A DNA stretch of 64,000 bases. Origin: Chryseobacterium panacisoli (GTDB lineage: Bacteria > Bacteroidota > Bacteroidia > Flavobacteriales > Weeksellaceae). The stretch spans positions 124,001-188,000 of the forward strand of contig NZ_VTRU01000005.1 of the NCBI RefSeq assembly GCF_008274625.1, in the 5' to 3' direction. The position numbers were made by a program, and so were the translations under genes. The notes under the pieces are model-generated. The model ran no database searches. It saw only the letters and a program-made list of their open reading frames with translations, and was not told the DNA's origin. Shown in pieces: positions 7,905-17,106 of this stretch (its first letter is position 1; each line of letters begins with the position of its first letter).

Positions 7905-8882
7905 TTAGCTTTTTACCCATCTGAACTGGAACTGAAGATCCGGAGTAGAAACTCTGTCTGTGATCTTCTGAAGCCTTGCAGGAAGCTTCATCAGGTATTC
8001 CTGAGCTTTTTCTGCTTTTTCTGTAAGTCCTTTTACGTGCTCAATTTTCCATTCATCCAAAAGGTCTTTCATAATATTGATATAATCCTGACCTGTGTAT
8101 ACCATACATCTTTGGGCTGCATCTGAAAAATGTCCCCAAAGTTCACCAGCCTTTTGTCCGGACTGTCTCATCAGGTGAGCAGGCATTACAATCTTTTTAC
8201 GCATCATATCTTCAAATGCAAGAATCATTTCTGAAGGGTCTACTTCCAGAATTTTCGCTACGAAATGTTTGTATGCTTTAGCGTGTCTTGCTTCATCTGC
8301 AGCAATTACCCCACACATTTTTGCCAATTTCCCGTTTCCGGATTGTTTAGCCAGCGTACCTACTCTTCTGTGAGAGATATTGGTAGCTGTTTCCTGAAAG
8401 CTTGTATAGATGAAGTTTCTGTACGGGTCCATACTTGTTCCCAAATCGAAACCATCATTAATCAGATATTGCGTGGTAATTTCAACCTCTCTCATATTTA
8501 CTCTTCCGCACAGATAAAGATACTTGTTTAATAAATCTCCGTGTCTGTTTTCTTCAGCAGTCCATGCTCTTACCCAATTGGACCAGCCTAATCTTTCTTC
8601 CTGATTGATTCCGTCAACTCCCATTAACCAAGACTCATAGGAAGGAAGAGCTTCTTCTGTGATACAGTCCCCGATAAGGGTTACGAAAAGATCATAAGGC
8701 ATTTCGCGGGCAAAAGTCTGAATTTCTTCTAAGTCATGTTTAAAATCATCGCTTGAAGGATCTGGTAAATAATCGGAAGGCTGCCAAATTTTTTCAATTG
8801 GCGTTAAAAATTTATCAAGAAAAGAACCTACTTCCTTTTCCAATAATCCCATTACTTCTTTCCTAACAAGCTTTTGATACAT
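7905..8882 (-). CDS. Acyl-ACP desaturase
   Basis: A 325-residue soluble di-iron desaturase that introduces a double bond into saturated acyl-ACP, giving unsaturated fatty acids for membrane lipids. The two iron-binding signatures are present in order: EENRHGD at about residue 110 and DEARH at about residue 197. Length and motif spacing match the plant-type stearoyl-ACP desaturases also found in Actinobacteria and Bacteroidetes. It needs ferredoxin and oxygen; a ferredoxin is encoded at 56.5 kb but the link is only inferred. The gene is monocistronic by its terminator. Confidence 0.92.
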   Translation of the reverse strand: MYQKLVRKEVMGLLEKEVGSFLDKFLTPIEKIWQPSDYLPDPSSDDFKHDLEEIQTFAREMPYDLFVTLIGDCITEEALPSYESWLMGVDGINQEERLGWSNWVRAWTAEENRHGDLLNKYLYLCGRVNMREVEITTQYLINDGFDLGTSMDPYRNFIYTSFQETATNISHRRVGTLAKQSGNGKLAKMCGVIAADEARHAKAYKHFVAKILEVDPSEMILAFEDMMRKKIVMPAHLMRQSGQKAGELWGHFSDAAQRCMVYTGQDYINIMKDLLDEWKIEHVKGLTEKAEKAQEYLMKLPARLQKITDRVSTPDLQFQFRWVKS

Positions 8883-8976
8883 TTTACTATTCAGTTTTAA
8901 TTTACAAAGATATGATTTATTTATTATTTAACGCATAATAAAGTATGCAACTCATACCTTATCTGATATAAATCAT

Positions 8977-9015
8977 AAAAGAATGCCGTCATACAAAGTA
9001 TAACGGCATTCTTTT
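8977..9015 (-). terminator. Intrinsic terminator of gpmI
   Basis: A perfect 13-bp stem (AAAAGAATGCCGT / ACGGCATTCTTTT) lies directly downstream of gpmI on the minus strand, with T-rich DNA after it. Confidence 0.85.
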
Positions 9016-9032
9016 GACAATATTATTGAATT

Positions 9033-10574
9033 TTAATCAACTAAAACATCTCCCGTCATGGCAGCCGGTATTTCAACGCCCATTACTTTAAGGATCGTAG
9101 GAGCAACATCTCCTAATTTTCCTGGCTTTAAATTCCATGTATGGTCTTTATCCATAACGATAAATGGAACAAGGTTCGTTGAGTGCTGTGTATTAGGAGT
9201 TCCGTCCGGATTCATCATTACGTCTGAGTTTCCGTGATCGGCAAGGATAAAAACAGCGTATCCGTTTTCATAAGCGGCAGTGGCTACTTTTTCGATGCAC
9301 TGATCTACTACTTCAGCAGCTTTTACAGCGGCTTCAAAAACGCCTGTATGCCCTACCATATCTGTATTGGCAAAATTCAGACAAACAAAATCAGCAGTTC
9401 CCTGCTCCAATTCCGGCACAATAGCATTCGTAATATCATAAGCTGACATTTCCGGCTTCAGGTCATAAGTAGGAACATCTTTCGGGCTTGGGCAAAGCAG
9501 TCTTCTTTCGCCTTCAAATTCTTCTTCTCTTCCTCCTGAAAAGAAGAAAGTAACGTGAGGGTATTTTTCTGTTTCTGCGATTCTGATCTGAGATCTTCCA
9601 TTCTTTTCAAGAACCTCACCCATTGTTTCCGTCAGCACATTTTCGTCAAAAACAACCTGTACATTCTGGAATGTTTTATCATAATTCGTCAATGTAATAT
9701 AATAAAGGTTGAGTTTTTTCATAGAGTATTCCGGGAAATCCTTCTGGGAAAGAACTTCTGTAATTTCTCTACCTCTGTCTGTACGGAAGTTGAAACAGAT
9801 TACTACATCATTATCAATGATTTTTGCTACCGGAACTACATTTCCTGTTGCAGTAGTATTCATTAAAATGATCGGTTTCAGGAATTCGTCTGTAACGTTA
9901 TTATCATAAGAAGTCTTGATCGCTGCCAAAGCATCAGTTGTTGGTTCGCCTACTCCTTCTACAAGGGCATCATAAGCCAATTTTACACGCTCCCATCTTT
10001 TGTCTCTGTCCATAGCATAGTATCTTCCTACCACTGTTGCCAGTTTTCCGGTAGTAGCATCCATATGCTTCTGAAGCTCATCAATAAATCCGAATCCTGA
10101 ATGCGGATCACAGTCTCTGCCATCGGTAAATGCGTGAACAAAAACGTTCTCATTCAAGCCGAATTCTTTTGCGGCAGTCAATAATCCTTTTAAATGATTG
10201 ATATGTGAGTGTACTCCTCCATTGGAAACCAAACCGATAAAGTGTACTTTTTTATTTTCTCTTTTTGCATATTCAAAAGCATCCTGAATGACTTTTTCCT
10301 GACCCAATGTTCCGTTTTCAACGGCCATATTTAATTTTACCAGGTTTTGGTAAACCACTCTTCCGGCTCCCAGGTTCATGTGCCCAACTTCAGAATTTCC
10401 CATCTGTCCGGCAGGCAGCCCAACAGCCAGTCCACTCGCTTCAAGCGTAGTATGTGGAAATTTTTGGTAACAGCTGTCTATGAATGGTGTATTTGCTTTA
10501 TCTATTGCAGAAACGTCAGGGTTTGTTCCCAATCCCCATCCGTCAAGAATTGCCAGTATTGCTTTTTTTGACAT
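9033..10574 (-). CDS. gpmI: 2,3-bisphosphoglycerate-independent phosphoglycerate mutase
   Basis: A 513-residue cytoplasmic enzyme of glycolysis and gluconeogenesis that interconverts 3- and 2-phosphoglycerate using two Mn ions. The N-terminal metal motif LAILDGWG is followed by the phosphoserine loop GNSEVGHMNLGAGR. The second metal site is seen in NFANTDMVGHTG and FILADHGNSD, and the substrate-binding patch in TDGRDCDP. Full length for the family. The ATG at 10574 fits exactly with the expected MSKKAILAILDGWG start. It is divergent from the SUI1-family gene. Confidence 0.98.
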   Translation of the reverse strand: MSKKAILAILDGWGLGTNPDVSAIDKANTPFIDSCYQKFPHTTLEASGLAVGLPAGQMGNSEVGHMNLGAGRVVYQNLVKLNMAVENGTLGQEKVIQDAFEYAKRENKKVHFIGLVSNGGVHSHINHLKGLLTAAKEFGLNENVFVHAFTDGRDCDPHSGFGFIDELQKHMDATTGKLATVVGRYYAMDRDKRWERVKLAYDALVEGVGEPTTDALAAIKTSYDNNVTDEFLKPIILMNTTATGNVVPVAKIIDNDVVICFNFRTDRGREITEVLSQKDFPEYSMKKLNLYYITLTNYDKTFQNVQVVFDENVLTETMGEVLEKNGRSQIRIAETEKYPHVTFFFSGGREEEFEGERRLLCPSPKDVPTYDLKPEMSAYDITNAIVPELEQGTADFVCLNFANTDMVGHTGVFEAAVKAAEVVDQCIEKVATAAYENGYAVFILADHGNSDVMMNPDGTPNTQHSTNLVPFIVMDKDHTWNLKPGKLGDVAPTILKVMGVEIPAAMTGDVLVD

Positions 10575-10715
10575 TTTGTAAAACTTTTGTTAGACAAATT
10601 TACCTAATTTCCTATGAATAGAAGAATTTGAGGTCTTGAATTTTATTGATAACTGATCATCAACCAGTTCCATTTAAAGTTATATCGTAAAAACCGGATT
10701 AATTTGTACACACTT

Positions 10716-10748
10716 AACCGTGTCAAGGTTTTAAATCTTGACACGGTT
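10716..10748. repeat. Strong palindrome in a divergent intergenic region
   Basis: A perfect 12-bp inverted repeat (AACCGTGTCAAG / CTTGACACGGTT) with a 9-base loop lies upstream of both gpmI and the SUI1-family gene, so it is unlikely to be a terminator for either. It may be an operator or a dispersed repeat. Confidence 0.75.
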
Positions 10749-10799
10749 GAAAAATAAAATTTCGTTGATTATTTCATTTCATTAATCCGTAAATCTTTT

Positions 10800-10807
10800 T
10801 AATTTTG
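10800..10807 (+). promoter_or_regulatory. Candidate -7 element (TAATTTTG) almost abutting a start codon
   Basis: TAATTTTG matches the Bacteroidetes TAnnTTTG element and ends 4 bases before the ATG of the SUI1-family gene, which would give a nearly leaderless mRNA. No good -33 TTTG is visible. Confidence 0.4.
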
Positions 10808-10811
10808 CGGT

Positions 10812-11135
10812 ATGGATTTACGAGATCAATTGAAGAATCTTTTTCCTGAGCATGAAGAGCAGGATTTTGAGATGCCTGAAGAGCAATTCAAGCAGAAAGA
10901 GCCTTTGGTATGCAAATTTGAGAAAAAAGGAAGAAATGGTAAGCCTGTCACGATTGTTGAAGGTTGGGAAGGCAGTGAAGAAGACCTGAAAAAAATCTCA
11001 AAGAAAATAAAAACCACCTTAGGTATAGGCGGTTCTGAGAAGGATGGAACGATTATCATTCAGGGGGATAACCGTGATAAAATCATGAATATCCTTAAAG
11101 AAATGGGATATAAAACCAAGCGTGTTGGCGGATAG
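10812..11135 (+). CDS. SUI1/eIF1-family translation factor
   Basis: A 107-residue cytoplasmic protein. After an acidic N-terminal stretch (about 1-30) comes the SUI1 fold: GRNGKPVTIVEGWEG, the helix DLKKISKKIKTTLG, the basic/glycine loop GIGGSEKDG, the strand TIIIQGD and the helix IMNILKEMGYK. This is the bacterial YciH-type relative of eIF1, which can influence start-codon selection; its exact role in Bacteroidetes is not established. It converges with the LRR gene, and both stop codons lie in one shared hairpin. Confidence 0.9.
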   Translation: MDLRDQLKNLFPEHEEQDFEMPEEQFKQKEPLVCKFEKKGRNGKPVTIVEGWEGSEEDLKKISKKIKTTLGIGGSEKDGTIIIQGDNRDKIMNILKEMGYKTKRVGG

Positions 11136-11160
11136 ATCTAGAAATAGATCTGCGTATCCG
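11129..11160. terminator. Shared hairpin holding both convergent stop codons
   Basis: CGGATA GATCTA GAAA TAGATC (TGCG) TATCCG folds as a bulged stem-loop. The stops at 11133-11135 (plus) and 11138-11140 (minus) are inside it. There is no long T run, so termination strength is uncertain. Confidence 0.5.
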
Positions 11161-12037
11161 GCAGTAGGGTTTTTAAATTTTCAATTGTAGATTTTTCTAT
11201 AGGGTTTCCTGTAAGAATCAAAGTCTTCAGATTTTTCAGCTGTTTGATTTCTACAGGAATATCTTTCAGATTATTGTTGGCCAGATTCATGCTGACTACA
11301 TTCTTCAGCCCTTTTACTTTGGGTGATATTTCCGAGATATTGTTTCCGCTTACATTCAGAAATTCAAGATGCTGAGCTTTGAAAAGGTTTTCCGGAAGTT
11401 TGTTGATGGCATTCTGCTGCAGTTCAAGATATTTTAAGTTTTTAGGAAAAGACAGATTTCCAAGATCATTGATCTGATTATCAGAAAGATTCAAAAATTT
11501 AAGGTTTCTGATCTGATCCAGTCTGTCTGCAATAAAACTGATCTGGTTTCCCTGAAGGTTAATTTCTTCCAACGTTGCAATATCCATAAGGGCTTCAGGA
11601 AAGGTATTCAGATTGTTGGCATCAAAATGCACTACTTTTAAGTTCTGAAGCTTTGCAATATTGGGATTAATGCTTGTCAGACTATTCAGATTCATTGAAA
11701 AAGTAGTCAGTTTCTTAAGCCTGCTTACCTCATCCGGAATGTATTTAATGCTGTTTTCATTCACATTTAAAATTTCCAGTTCTTTCAATTCAAAGAGTTC
11801 CTGATCCATTTTTTCAAGCTTATTGGCCATGATATTCAGAAAAAATAATGAATCCAGCTTCACAATCTGAGGAGGGAGATTGAACAATCCTTTTTCTCTG
11901 AAACTCATACTGTAGACCGTTTTTTTACTGTTTAAAGCATCTTCAATATTGGTAAAAGTAGGATATTTCACCGGATCAATCTGTGCCTTGATCTGAGAAA
12001 GTGATAGAATGGAAATAAGTAGGAAAAGCTTTTTCAT
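11138..12037 (-). CDS. Exported leucine-rich repeat protein
   Basis: A 299-residue protein starting at the ATG at 12037. An upstream alternative start at 12064 would put nine extra residues before a normal signal peptide (MKKLFLLISILSLSQIKAQ). About ten LRR units of 22-24 residues follow (pattern LxxLxxLxLxxNxLxxLP), for example LEILNVNENSIKYIP and LKFLNLSDNQINDLG. LRR solenoids are protein-binding surfaces, so a periplasmic or surface binding role is likely but the partner is unknown. No sorting domain or lipobox is visible. It lies 58 bases after the PhoX-type gene. Confidence 0.88.
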   Translation of the reverse strand: MKKLFLLISILSLSQIKAQIDPVKYPTFTNIEDALNSKKTVYSMSFREKGLFNLPPQIVKLDSLFFLNIMANKLEKMDQELFELKELEILNVNENSIKYIPDEVSRLKKLTTFSMNLNSLTSINPNIAKLQNLKVVHFDANNLNTFPEALMDIATLEEINLQGNQISFIADRLDQIRNLKFLNLSDNQINDLGNLSFPKNLKYLELQQNAINKLPENLFKAQHLEFLNVSGNNISEISPKVKGLKNVVSMNLANNNLKDIPVEIKQLKNLKTLILTGNPIEKSTIENLKTLLPDTQIYF

Positions 12038-12049
12038 AAACATAAAAAG

Positions 12050-12079
12050 GTCTGCCAGCAACAAAAGTCACTGACAGAC
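12050..12079 (-). terminator. Hairpin between PhoX-type gene and LRR gene
   Basis: GTCTGTCA / TGGCAGAC on the minus strand (one G-U pair), followed by CTTTTT and then the LRR start codon. It probably reduces read-through from the PhoX-type gene. Confidence 0.55.
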
Positions 12080-12095
12080 AAGAATTATAAATAAT

Positions 12096-14249
12096 TTATT
12101 TCTTTAAAAGTTTAACTGTTTTCTGGAAACCTCCTTCAGCTTCAATATTTAAAACTAAAACACGAGATCCTTCCAACTGCTGCGTAAAATCAAGGTCCAA
12201 TACTTTATTGGTTCCGTTGAATTTCTTTGTATAAACAATTTTTCCGTCCATACTGTAAGCTGTCACAGAAATATCTTTCAATCCTTTTTCTGAATTGATT
12301 TTTACGATTCCGGAAGTTGGGTTTGGTGCTACCGTTACTGTATTTTCTGCAGTTTTATTGTCGATAGTCCCTAAAGTTCCTTCAGTTCCAAGATTGTTTT
12401 TAAGTGCAATAACAATAGTTGCTGATTTTCCTTTATAATTGATTGTATTTCCTGTAGCATCCACATCTGTAGAGATAGTTGAATCCGGATGCTGAATAGA
12501 GAAGAAACCAAATTTATGATCAGGCGTAAATGTCAATCCTGTAGGCTCTGAACCAGCAGGCATGGACGCAAATAATCTTACTTTAGGGTTGGCCTGTGTA
12601 TGATCAGGAGCAATTACCCAGATATAGTTTTTGCCTCCATCCTGAAGTACCCAAAGGTTTCCAAGTTCATCAAAAGTAAGGTTGTCATTTCCATCTCCCC
12701 AAGCTTCAGTTTTCATACCTTGAGCGGTATTGAAAGAATACATTGAAGAACCTCCTCCTACAAATGTCTCTACCTGAGAAGCTGTTGTTCCGTTATCCTG
12801 TAAACGGTATACTCTGTCTAATCCTTTTGCCGTAAAATAGATTCTTCCATCCAGCGGACTGATATCAACATCTTCTACTCCATTAAACTTCGTTCCACCC
12901 AATGACTGAGCAAGTGTTGCTGTATTATTCTGATCCGCTTTGGTTTTATTAGGAACCTGAATCCATGTTGCTGTAGTTCCTACCGGATCTCCTGCAGTTG
13001 TTAATCCCTGATCTAATTTTAATACATAAAGATTTCCTGAAGAAAGGTTATTTGGAGTATCCATTACATATTTATAGACCATGTGTGTTCCACCGTCTTC
13101 ACCATAATAAGCAGTTGTTCCTGCGTTATTCACCACTACGTTTTCGTGATTCATGATTCCCATCTGCCAAAGTTTTCCTTTGGATCCGTCTGTATTTTTA
13201 GAAATTACCTGAGCTGTTGCAGGATCAATCTCTACCAGCCAACCGTAATCTTTATATCCGTCATTGTTCACGTCATTGGAAGTCACAGATTCTTCAGCAG
13301 TCACTACCGTTCCCCAAGGTGTAATTCCTCCTGAACAGTTTCTGATGGTTTGCACCAGACTTGGATCTGAGAAACTTACCGCCCTTGATTTTGTCAGCTG
13401 CCAAAGCTTTGAAATTGCGTTATAATTGATTTCTGCCATGGTAACTCCTCCAGGATTTGTTTCATGGTTTACGGAAAGATATCCGTTGGTACTGCTTCCT
13501 GCTTTTGCAACATAAGCTGTAAAGTCATTCTGGCCTCCTACCAAACCTCCACCTTCAGTATAATTGTCTCCTTCTTTTAAAATAAGCTGGTATTTGTGCT
13601 CAGCAGGGATGATCAGCTTATCAGTCTGTGCTGTAGGAACAATTGAAGTAAAGCAGCTGATGTGTGTTCCGTTGCAAGTTACCGGGATCGTTGTATTAGT
13701 TGTTGTTTTCAGGTAAGCATCAATTCTCAGATCCGAACTGGTTGTACTTCTGTTATGCAATTCTATAGAAAATCTGTTGATACCGTTTACAAATTTTGAT
13801 TTTGGAATAGAGAAAATATTATAAACACTCTCTGCAGCCCCATCAATAGTTGTACTAGAAAAAGTATTGAATGTAACGGCACCTGCAGGCATGTTGTCTC
13901 TTACAACTTCTTCTCCGTTCAGGTATACTATAATACCGTCATCTCTCATTACTCCCAATTCCATAGTATCAGAAAGTGTTGAAAGATCTACTGTAAAATC
14001 TTTAGCAAAATAAGCTGTTGTAAGCCCAGAATTGATTGTTGTGGTTACAGGATCTCCGTATCCTAACGGTCCGTTTCCTACCGACCACGTTGAAATATCG
14101 TAGGTCTGAGCATTCCATCCCGCAGGCTGAGCCTGATTGTTGTCTTTGTAGCTCCAAGACGCATTCTTATTGAATATCAGAGTCTGTGCCTGGATACCTG
14201 AACTGGCCATTATAGCCAACGCTCCCACTGTTAGTAGTTTTTTCTTCAT
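12096..14249 (-). CDS. Secreted PhoX-family (DUF839) phosphatase with T9SS sorting domain
   Basis: A 717-residue protein. A signal peptide (1-21) is followed by an N-terminal beta-sandwich module of about 170 residues (around GYGDPVTTT to RIDAYLKTT), of the type often linked to metallophosphatases. The PhoX/DUF839 domain spans about 200-620, with motifs GGLVGGQNDFTAYVA, YLSVNHETNPGG, TPWGTVVTAEE and DGRIYFTAKG. A type A sorting domain closes it (VAPNPTSGIVKI near 645). PhoX enzymes are calcium/iron alkaline phosphatases that release phosphate from organic esters. Export across the outer membrane is expected from the sorting domain. The three-part fusion is normal in Bacteroidetes but absent from classical PhoX. 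Confidence 0.87.
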   Translation of the reverse strand: MKKKLLTVGALAIMASSGIQAQTLIFNKNASWSYKDNNQAQPAGWNAQTYDISTWSVGNGPLGYGDPVTTTINSGLTTAYFAKDFTVDLSTLSDTMELGVMRDDGIIVYLNGEEVVRDNMPAGAVTFNTFSSTTIDGAAESVYNIFSIPKSKFVNGINRFSIELHNRSTTSSDLRIDAYLKTTTNTTIPVTCNGTHISCFTSIVPTAQTDKLIIPAEHKYQLILKEGDNYTEGGGLVGGQNDFTAYVAKAGSSTNGYLSVNHETNPGGVTMAEINYNAISKLWQLTKSRAVSFSDPSLVQTIRNCSGGITPWGTVVTAEESVTSNDVNNDGYKDYGWLVEIDPATAQVISKNTDGSKGKLWQMGIMNHENVVVNNAGTTAYYGEDGGTHMVYKYVMDTPNNLSSGNLYVLKLDQGLTTAGDPVGTTATWIQVPNKTKADQNNTATLAQSLGGTKFNGVEDVDISPLDGRIYFTAKGLDRVYRLQDNGTTASQVETFVGGGSSMYSFNTAQGMKTEAWGDGNDNLTFDELGNLWVLQDGGKNYIWVIAPDHTQANPKVRLFASMPAGSEPTGLTFTPDHKFGFFSIQHPDSTISTDVDATGNTINYKGKSATIVIALKNNLGTEGTLGTIDNKTAENTVTVAPNPTSGIVKINSEKGLKDISVTAYSMDGKIVYTKKFNGTNKVLDLDFTQQLEGSRVLVLNIEAEGGFQKTVKLLKK

Positions 14250-14274
14250 TTTTTATTTGATTTATTAGACACTG

Positions 14275-14282
14275 CAAAACTA
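14275..14282 (-). promoter_or_regulatory. Candidate -7 element for PhoX-type gene
   Basis: The minus strand reads TAGTTTTG, matching TAnnTTTG, 26 bases upstream of the start codon. No clear -33 element is seen. Confidence 0.4.
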
Positions 14283-14537
14283 TTTTTTTAGAGCTTTGTC
14301 TCTGTTAATAGGATTTTAAATATAAATCGGTAAATATTAACTTATCAAAAACCTAATGTTAATGGGATTAATTTTGTGTTAAATGATGTGGGTTACGAGG
14401 TTCAAGATTTCGAGATAAGTGATTCTGGTTATGCTGTATTGTAGTACACATATCAGCTGTTCCTTTTATTTTTTTCCGGTATTCTGTTCCACATTCCCGA
14501 AATATCATAAACTCATAACTCGAATCCTACACCCCGT

Positions 14538-16367
14538 CTATTTCGCTTTACTCACATCGGTAAGGGCGTTCAGGAAGGCTATAATCTGATGTATTTCTGT
14601 TTCGGTAAGGTTTAACTTATCCGGTGCCAGAGTTTGATTTTTCATTTTTAGTCCTAATCCTTCTCCGCCTCCTTCATTATAAAAGTCAAGAACTTCTTCT
14701 AGTGTATTGAAAGCTCCGTTATGGAAATAGGGTTTGGTAAGGGCAATATTTCTGACAGTAACTGTTTTGAATGAATAATCATAAATCCATGATTTTTCCT
14801 TTTTCACAGGGCTGTTTCCTCTTCCTAAATCCTGATCAAGCTCTATAGGGAGTTGCTTAATTGGCCTGGCAGGTATTCCCAGCACTTCAGATTCATTTTC
14901 ATTAAAAAACGGCGGTACCAATCCTGAAAAATGAGGTGCAAAATGGCATGTAGCACAATTGGCTTTCCCCATAAACAGGTTGAACCCTTTTTTCACATCA
15001 TCGGAAACATTCTTTTCATTCCTCATAAAACGGTCAAAATCACTGTCAAATGAGTACAATGAAGCAACATAAGAGCTTAATGCCTTCGAAAAGTTCTCTT
15101 TACTGATCTTTCCATCTTTGAAAGCTGTACGGAAAGCCTTTTTATATTCAGGTTTTGTTTTTAATTTCTGAATAATGCTTTCATAGCTTGTATTGAATTC
15201 CTGCTCATTATAAATGACGTGTTCTGCCTGCTGTTCAAGATAAAAAGCACGAAGGTCATAGAAAAACCTCTTGGCAAAAACAGCATTATATAAAGAAGGG
15301 GAATTTCTCAGTACAGTTTTTCCTTCCACATTGCTTTGTGATTTTGCTTTAAGATCTGTAAAAGCATTTTCCTGAAGATGGCATGTTGCGCAGCTCATTT
15401 TCTCATTGCCGCTTAAATTCTGATCATAGAAAATTGATTTTCCAAGATTGCGGAGTTCAGGGCTGTCTTCTGAGGATTTCAGTAAGGTATAAAAATACGG
15501 ATCTAAAAAATCGCTGCTGAAAAAATTCTTGTTTCCGACATTCCAACCGGAAAATTCTTTAAGATCATCAGGTCTTCCGTCCCATTTCCCAAATTCTTCA
15601 TACAAAGGCTGTACATATTTTTTATAAAATTCAATCCTGTCAAAATTTTCAAAATCAGTATTTTTTGAAAGGTAGCTGATGGCTTCCGTTAAAGTCTGAT
15701 TAGCTTTCTGAGTATTATAATTTTTAAAATAAGCATCATCATTCATGTATTTCTGCATTCCTGAAAAAGCATGGCTTGCTTCCTCAGAAATATTCAAAGA
15801 ACCGGGAGTATCAAAACCTGTCACTCCCAGAGAATAGATCCTGATCAGCTCAATACGTAAGGGTAATGTCTTGTTGTTGCCCTTGCTTAAGCCATTTTTT
15901 AAAGCACTTAGATAGAATCCGGAATAGCTGTTGTATAAAAAAGTAGTAATTGTTTTGATCTTTTCTTTTTCATTTCCTGCTTCCTCTGAAAATATAAGTT
16001 CGTCTAACACCTGCAATCCTTCCGGAGGAAGTGTATATGCGGATGTTCCTGCAGCTTCAATATGAAACAAGGGGGCTGCATTCAGATGGGTTTTGGTAAA
16101 TTCGGGATAATGATAAGCCACATAAAATTCAATTTCTTTGAATGAATTTCTGGTACTGCTCAGTGATTTCTGTAGTTCTTCAAGGGAAATTCGGTCTTCC
16201 GAGAACTTATCAACATCTGATTTCAGCTGTTCGAGCTTGGTTTTGAAGTCGGATAACCCTTTATTGACAAATGTATGTTCGCTTTCTCTTCCTTTATAAA
16301 CAGGATTGAAAGACATTACTGCAAATCCTATCAGAAGGACGATTACAAGCAGTGGATAAGATCTCAT
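14538..16367 (-). CDS. Di-heme cytochrome c peroxidase family protein
   Basis: A 609-residue periplasmic protein with an N-terminal hydrophobic signal/anchor (LLVIVLLIGFAVMSF). A helical region of about 280 residues is followed by the CCP/MauG-type domain. It carries two CxxCH heme sites, CATCH near residue 324 and CATCH near residue 469. Such enzymes reduce H2O2 with electrons from cytochrome c, or oxidise other substrates in the MauG group. The long N-terminal region is unlike classical CCP (about 330 residues) and recalls Bacteroidetes forms; its role is unknown. It precedes the PhoX-type gene on the same strand by 288 bases. Confidence 0.88.
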   Translation of the reverse strand: MRSYPLLVIVLLIGFAVMSFNPVYKGRESEHTFVNKGLSDFKTKLEQLKSDVDKFSEDRISLEELQKSLSSTRNSFKEIEFYVAYHYPEFTKTHLNAAPLFHIEAAGTSAYTLPPEGLQVLDELIFSEEAGNEKEKIKTITTFLYNSYSGFYLSALKNGLSKGNNKTLPLRIELIRIYSLGVTGFDTPGSLNISEEASHAFSGMQKYMNDDAYFKNYNTQKANQTLTEAISYLSKNTDFENFDRIEFYKKYVQPLYEEFGKWDGRPDDLKEFSGWNVGNKNFFSSDFLDPYFYTLLKSSEDSPELRNLGKSIFYDQNLSGNEKMSCATCHLQENAFTDLKAKSQSNVEGKTVLRNSPSLYNAVFAKRFFYDLRAFYLEQQAEHVIYNEQEFNTSYESIIQKLKTKPEYKKAFRTAFKDGKISKENFSKALSSYVASLYSFDSDFDRFMRNEKNVSDDVKKGFNLFMGKANCATCHFAPHFSGLVPPFFNENESEVLGIPARPIKQLPIELDQDLGRGNSPVKKEKSWIYDYSFKTVTVRNIALTKPYFHNGAFNTLEEVLDFYNEGGGEGLGLKMKNQTLAPDKLNLTETEIHQIIAFLNALTDVSKAK

Positions 16368-16599
16368 GAATTTTTAGCGGCAAAAGTATTAATCTGATGT
16401 TATCTTAGTTTTAATAACAGATTAAATAATGTTTATATTTCTGATATTATATTTTTCACTAATTTTAAACCCCGAAATCAAATTCATTATTCTAAAGAAA
16501 GCGGTTATTCGAATTACCGGTAAAAAATAATGGTGGGAGATTATTGGGCGAGGATTTTTTTAACATTGAATTCAACACATCAAAAACTAAAATAGTATT

Positions 16600-17085
16600 A
16601 TGAAAACAAAATTATGGTTTGCTGTTGCAGCAAGTTTCCTTTCTCTGACTGCATTTTCACAGAAAAAAAAGCAACCGGAACAACAATCAGGAAAGCCTCA
16701 GGAAATGGCTGTCTACGCAGAGAAAAAAGGTTCTGATTATTATCTTGTGCGCCTTGAAAAGGATAAAAACATTCCCAATGTGTATGTGTATTCCAATGGT
16801 GTTACCAAGCCTTATAAAAATTATTCTGATCTCAAAGATATTGTGGCAGAATTCCCGGGAATGATGACTTCCAACAATTCTACAAAGGAAGAACTGATTT
16901 CTATTCTTACAAAAGATAATCATTTCTACGAAATCACGTCACAGCGAAAGGATCCCAAAAACATTGAAAAAACTGTCGTTACGGTATACGAAGTAATGAA
17001 CGGCCAGAAAAGAATTGTAGAAGAATACAATGATATTTATGAAGTAATGGCATCTCCTTATAAAGACGCAATTATCATTAATTAA
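16600..17085 (+). CDS. Exported protein of unknown function
   Basis: A 161-residue protein with a clear signal peptide (MKTKLWFAVAASFLSLTAFSQ) and a Lys/Gln-rich linker. A soluble region with alternating strands follows (DYYLVRLEKDKNIPNVYVYSNG, shortened here to its start DYYLVRLEKD). I recognise no family. It lies 21 bases before the nucleoside phosphorylase gene and may share its transcript. Confidence 0.7.
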   Translation: MKTKLWFAVAASFLSLTAFSQKKKQPEQQSGKPQEMAVYAEKKGSDYYLVRLEKDKNIPNVYVYSNGVTKPYKNYSDLKDIVAEFPGMMTSNNSTKEELISILTKDNHFYEITSQRKDPKNIEKTVVTVYEVMNGQKRIVEEYNDIYEVMASPYKDAIIIN

Positions 17086-17106
17086 AAAAACAAAATTATA
17101 CATATT

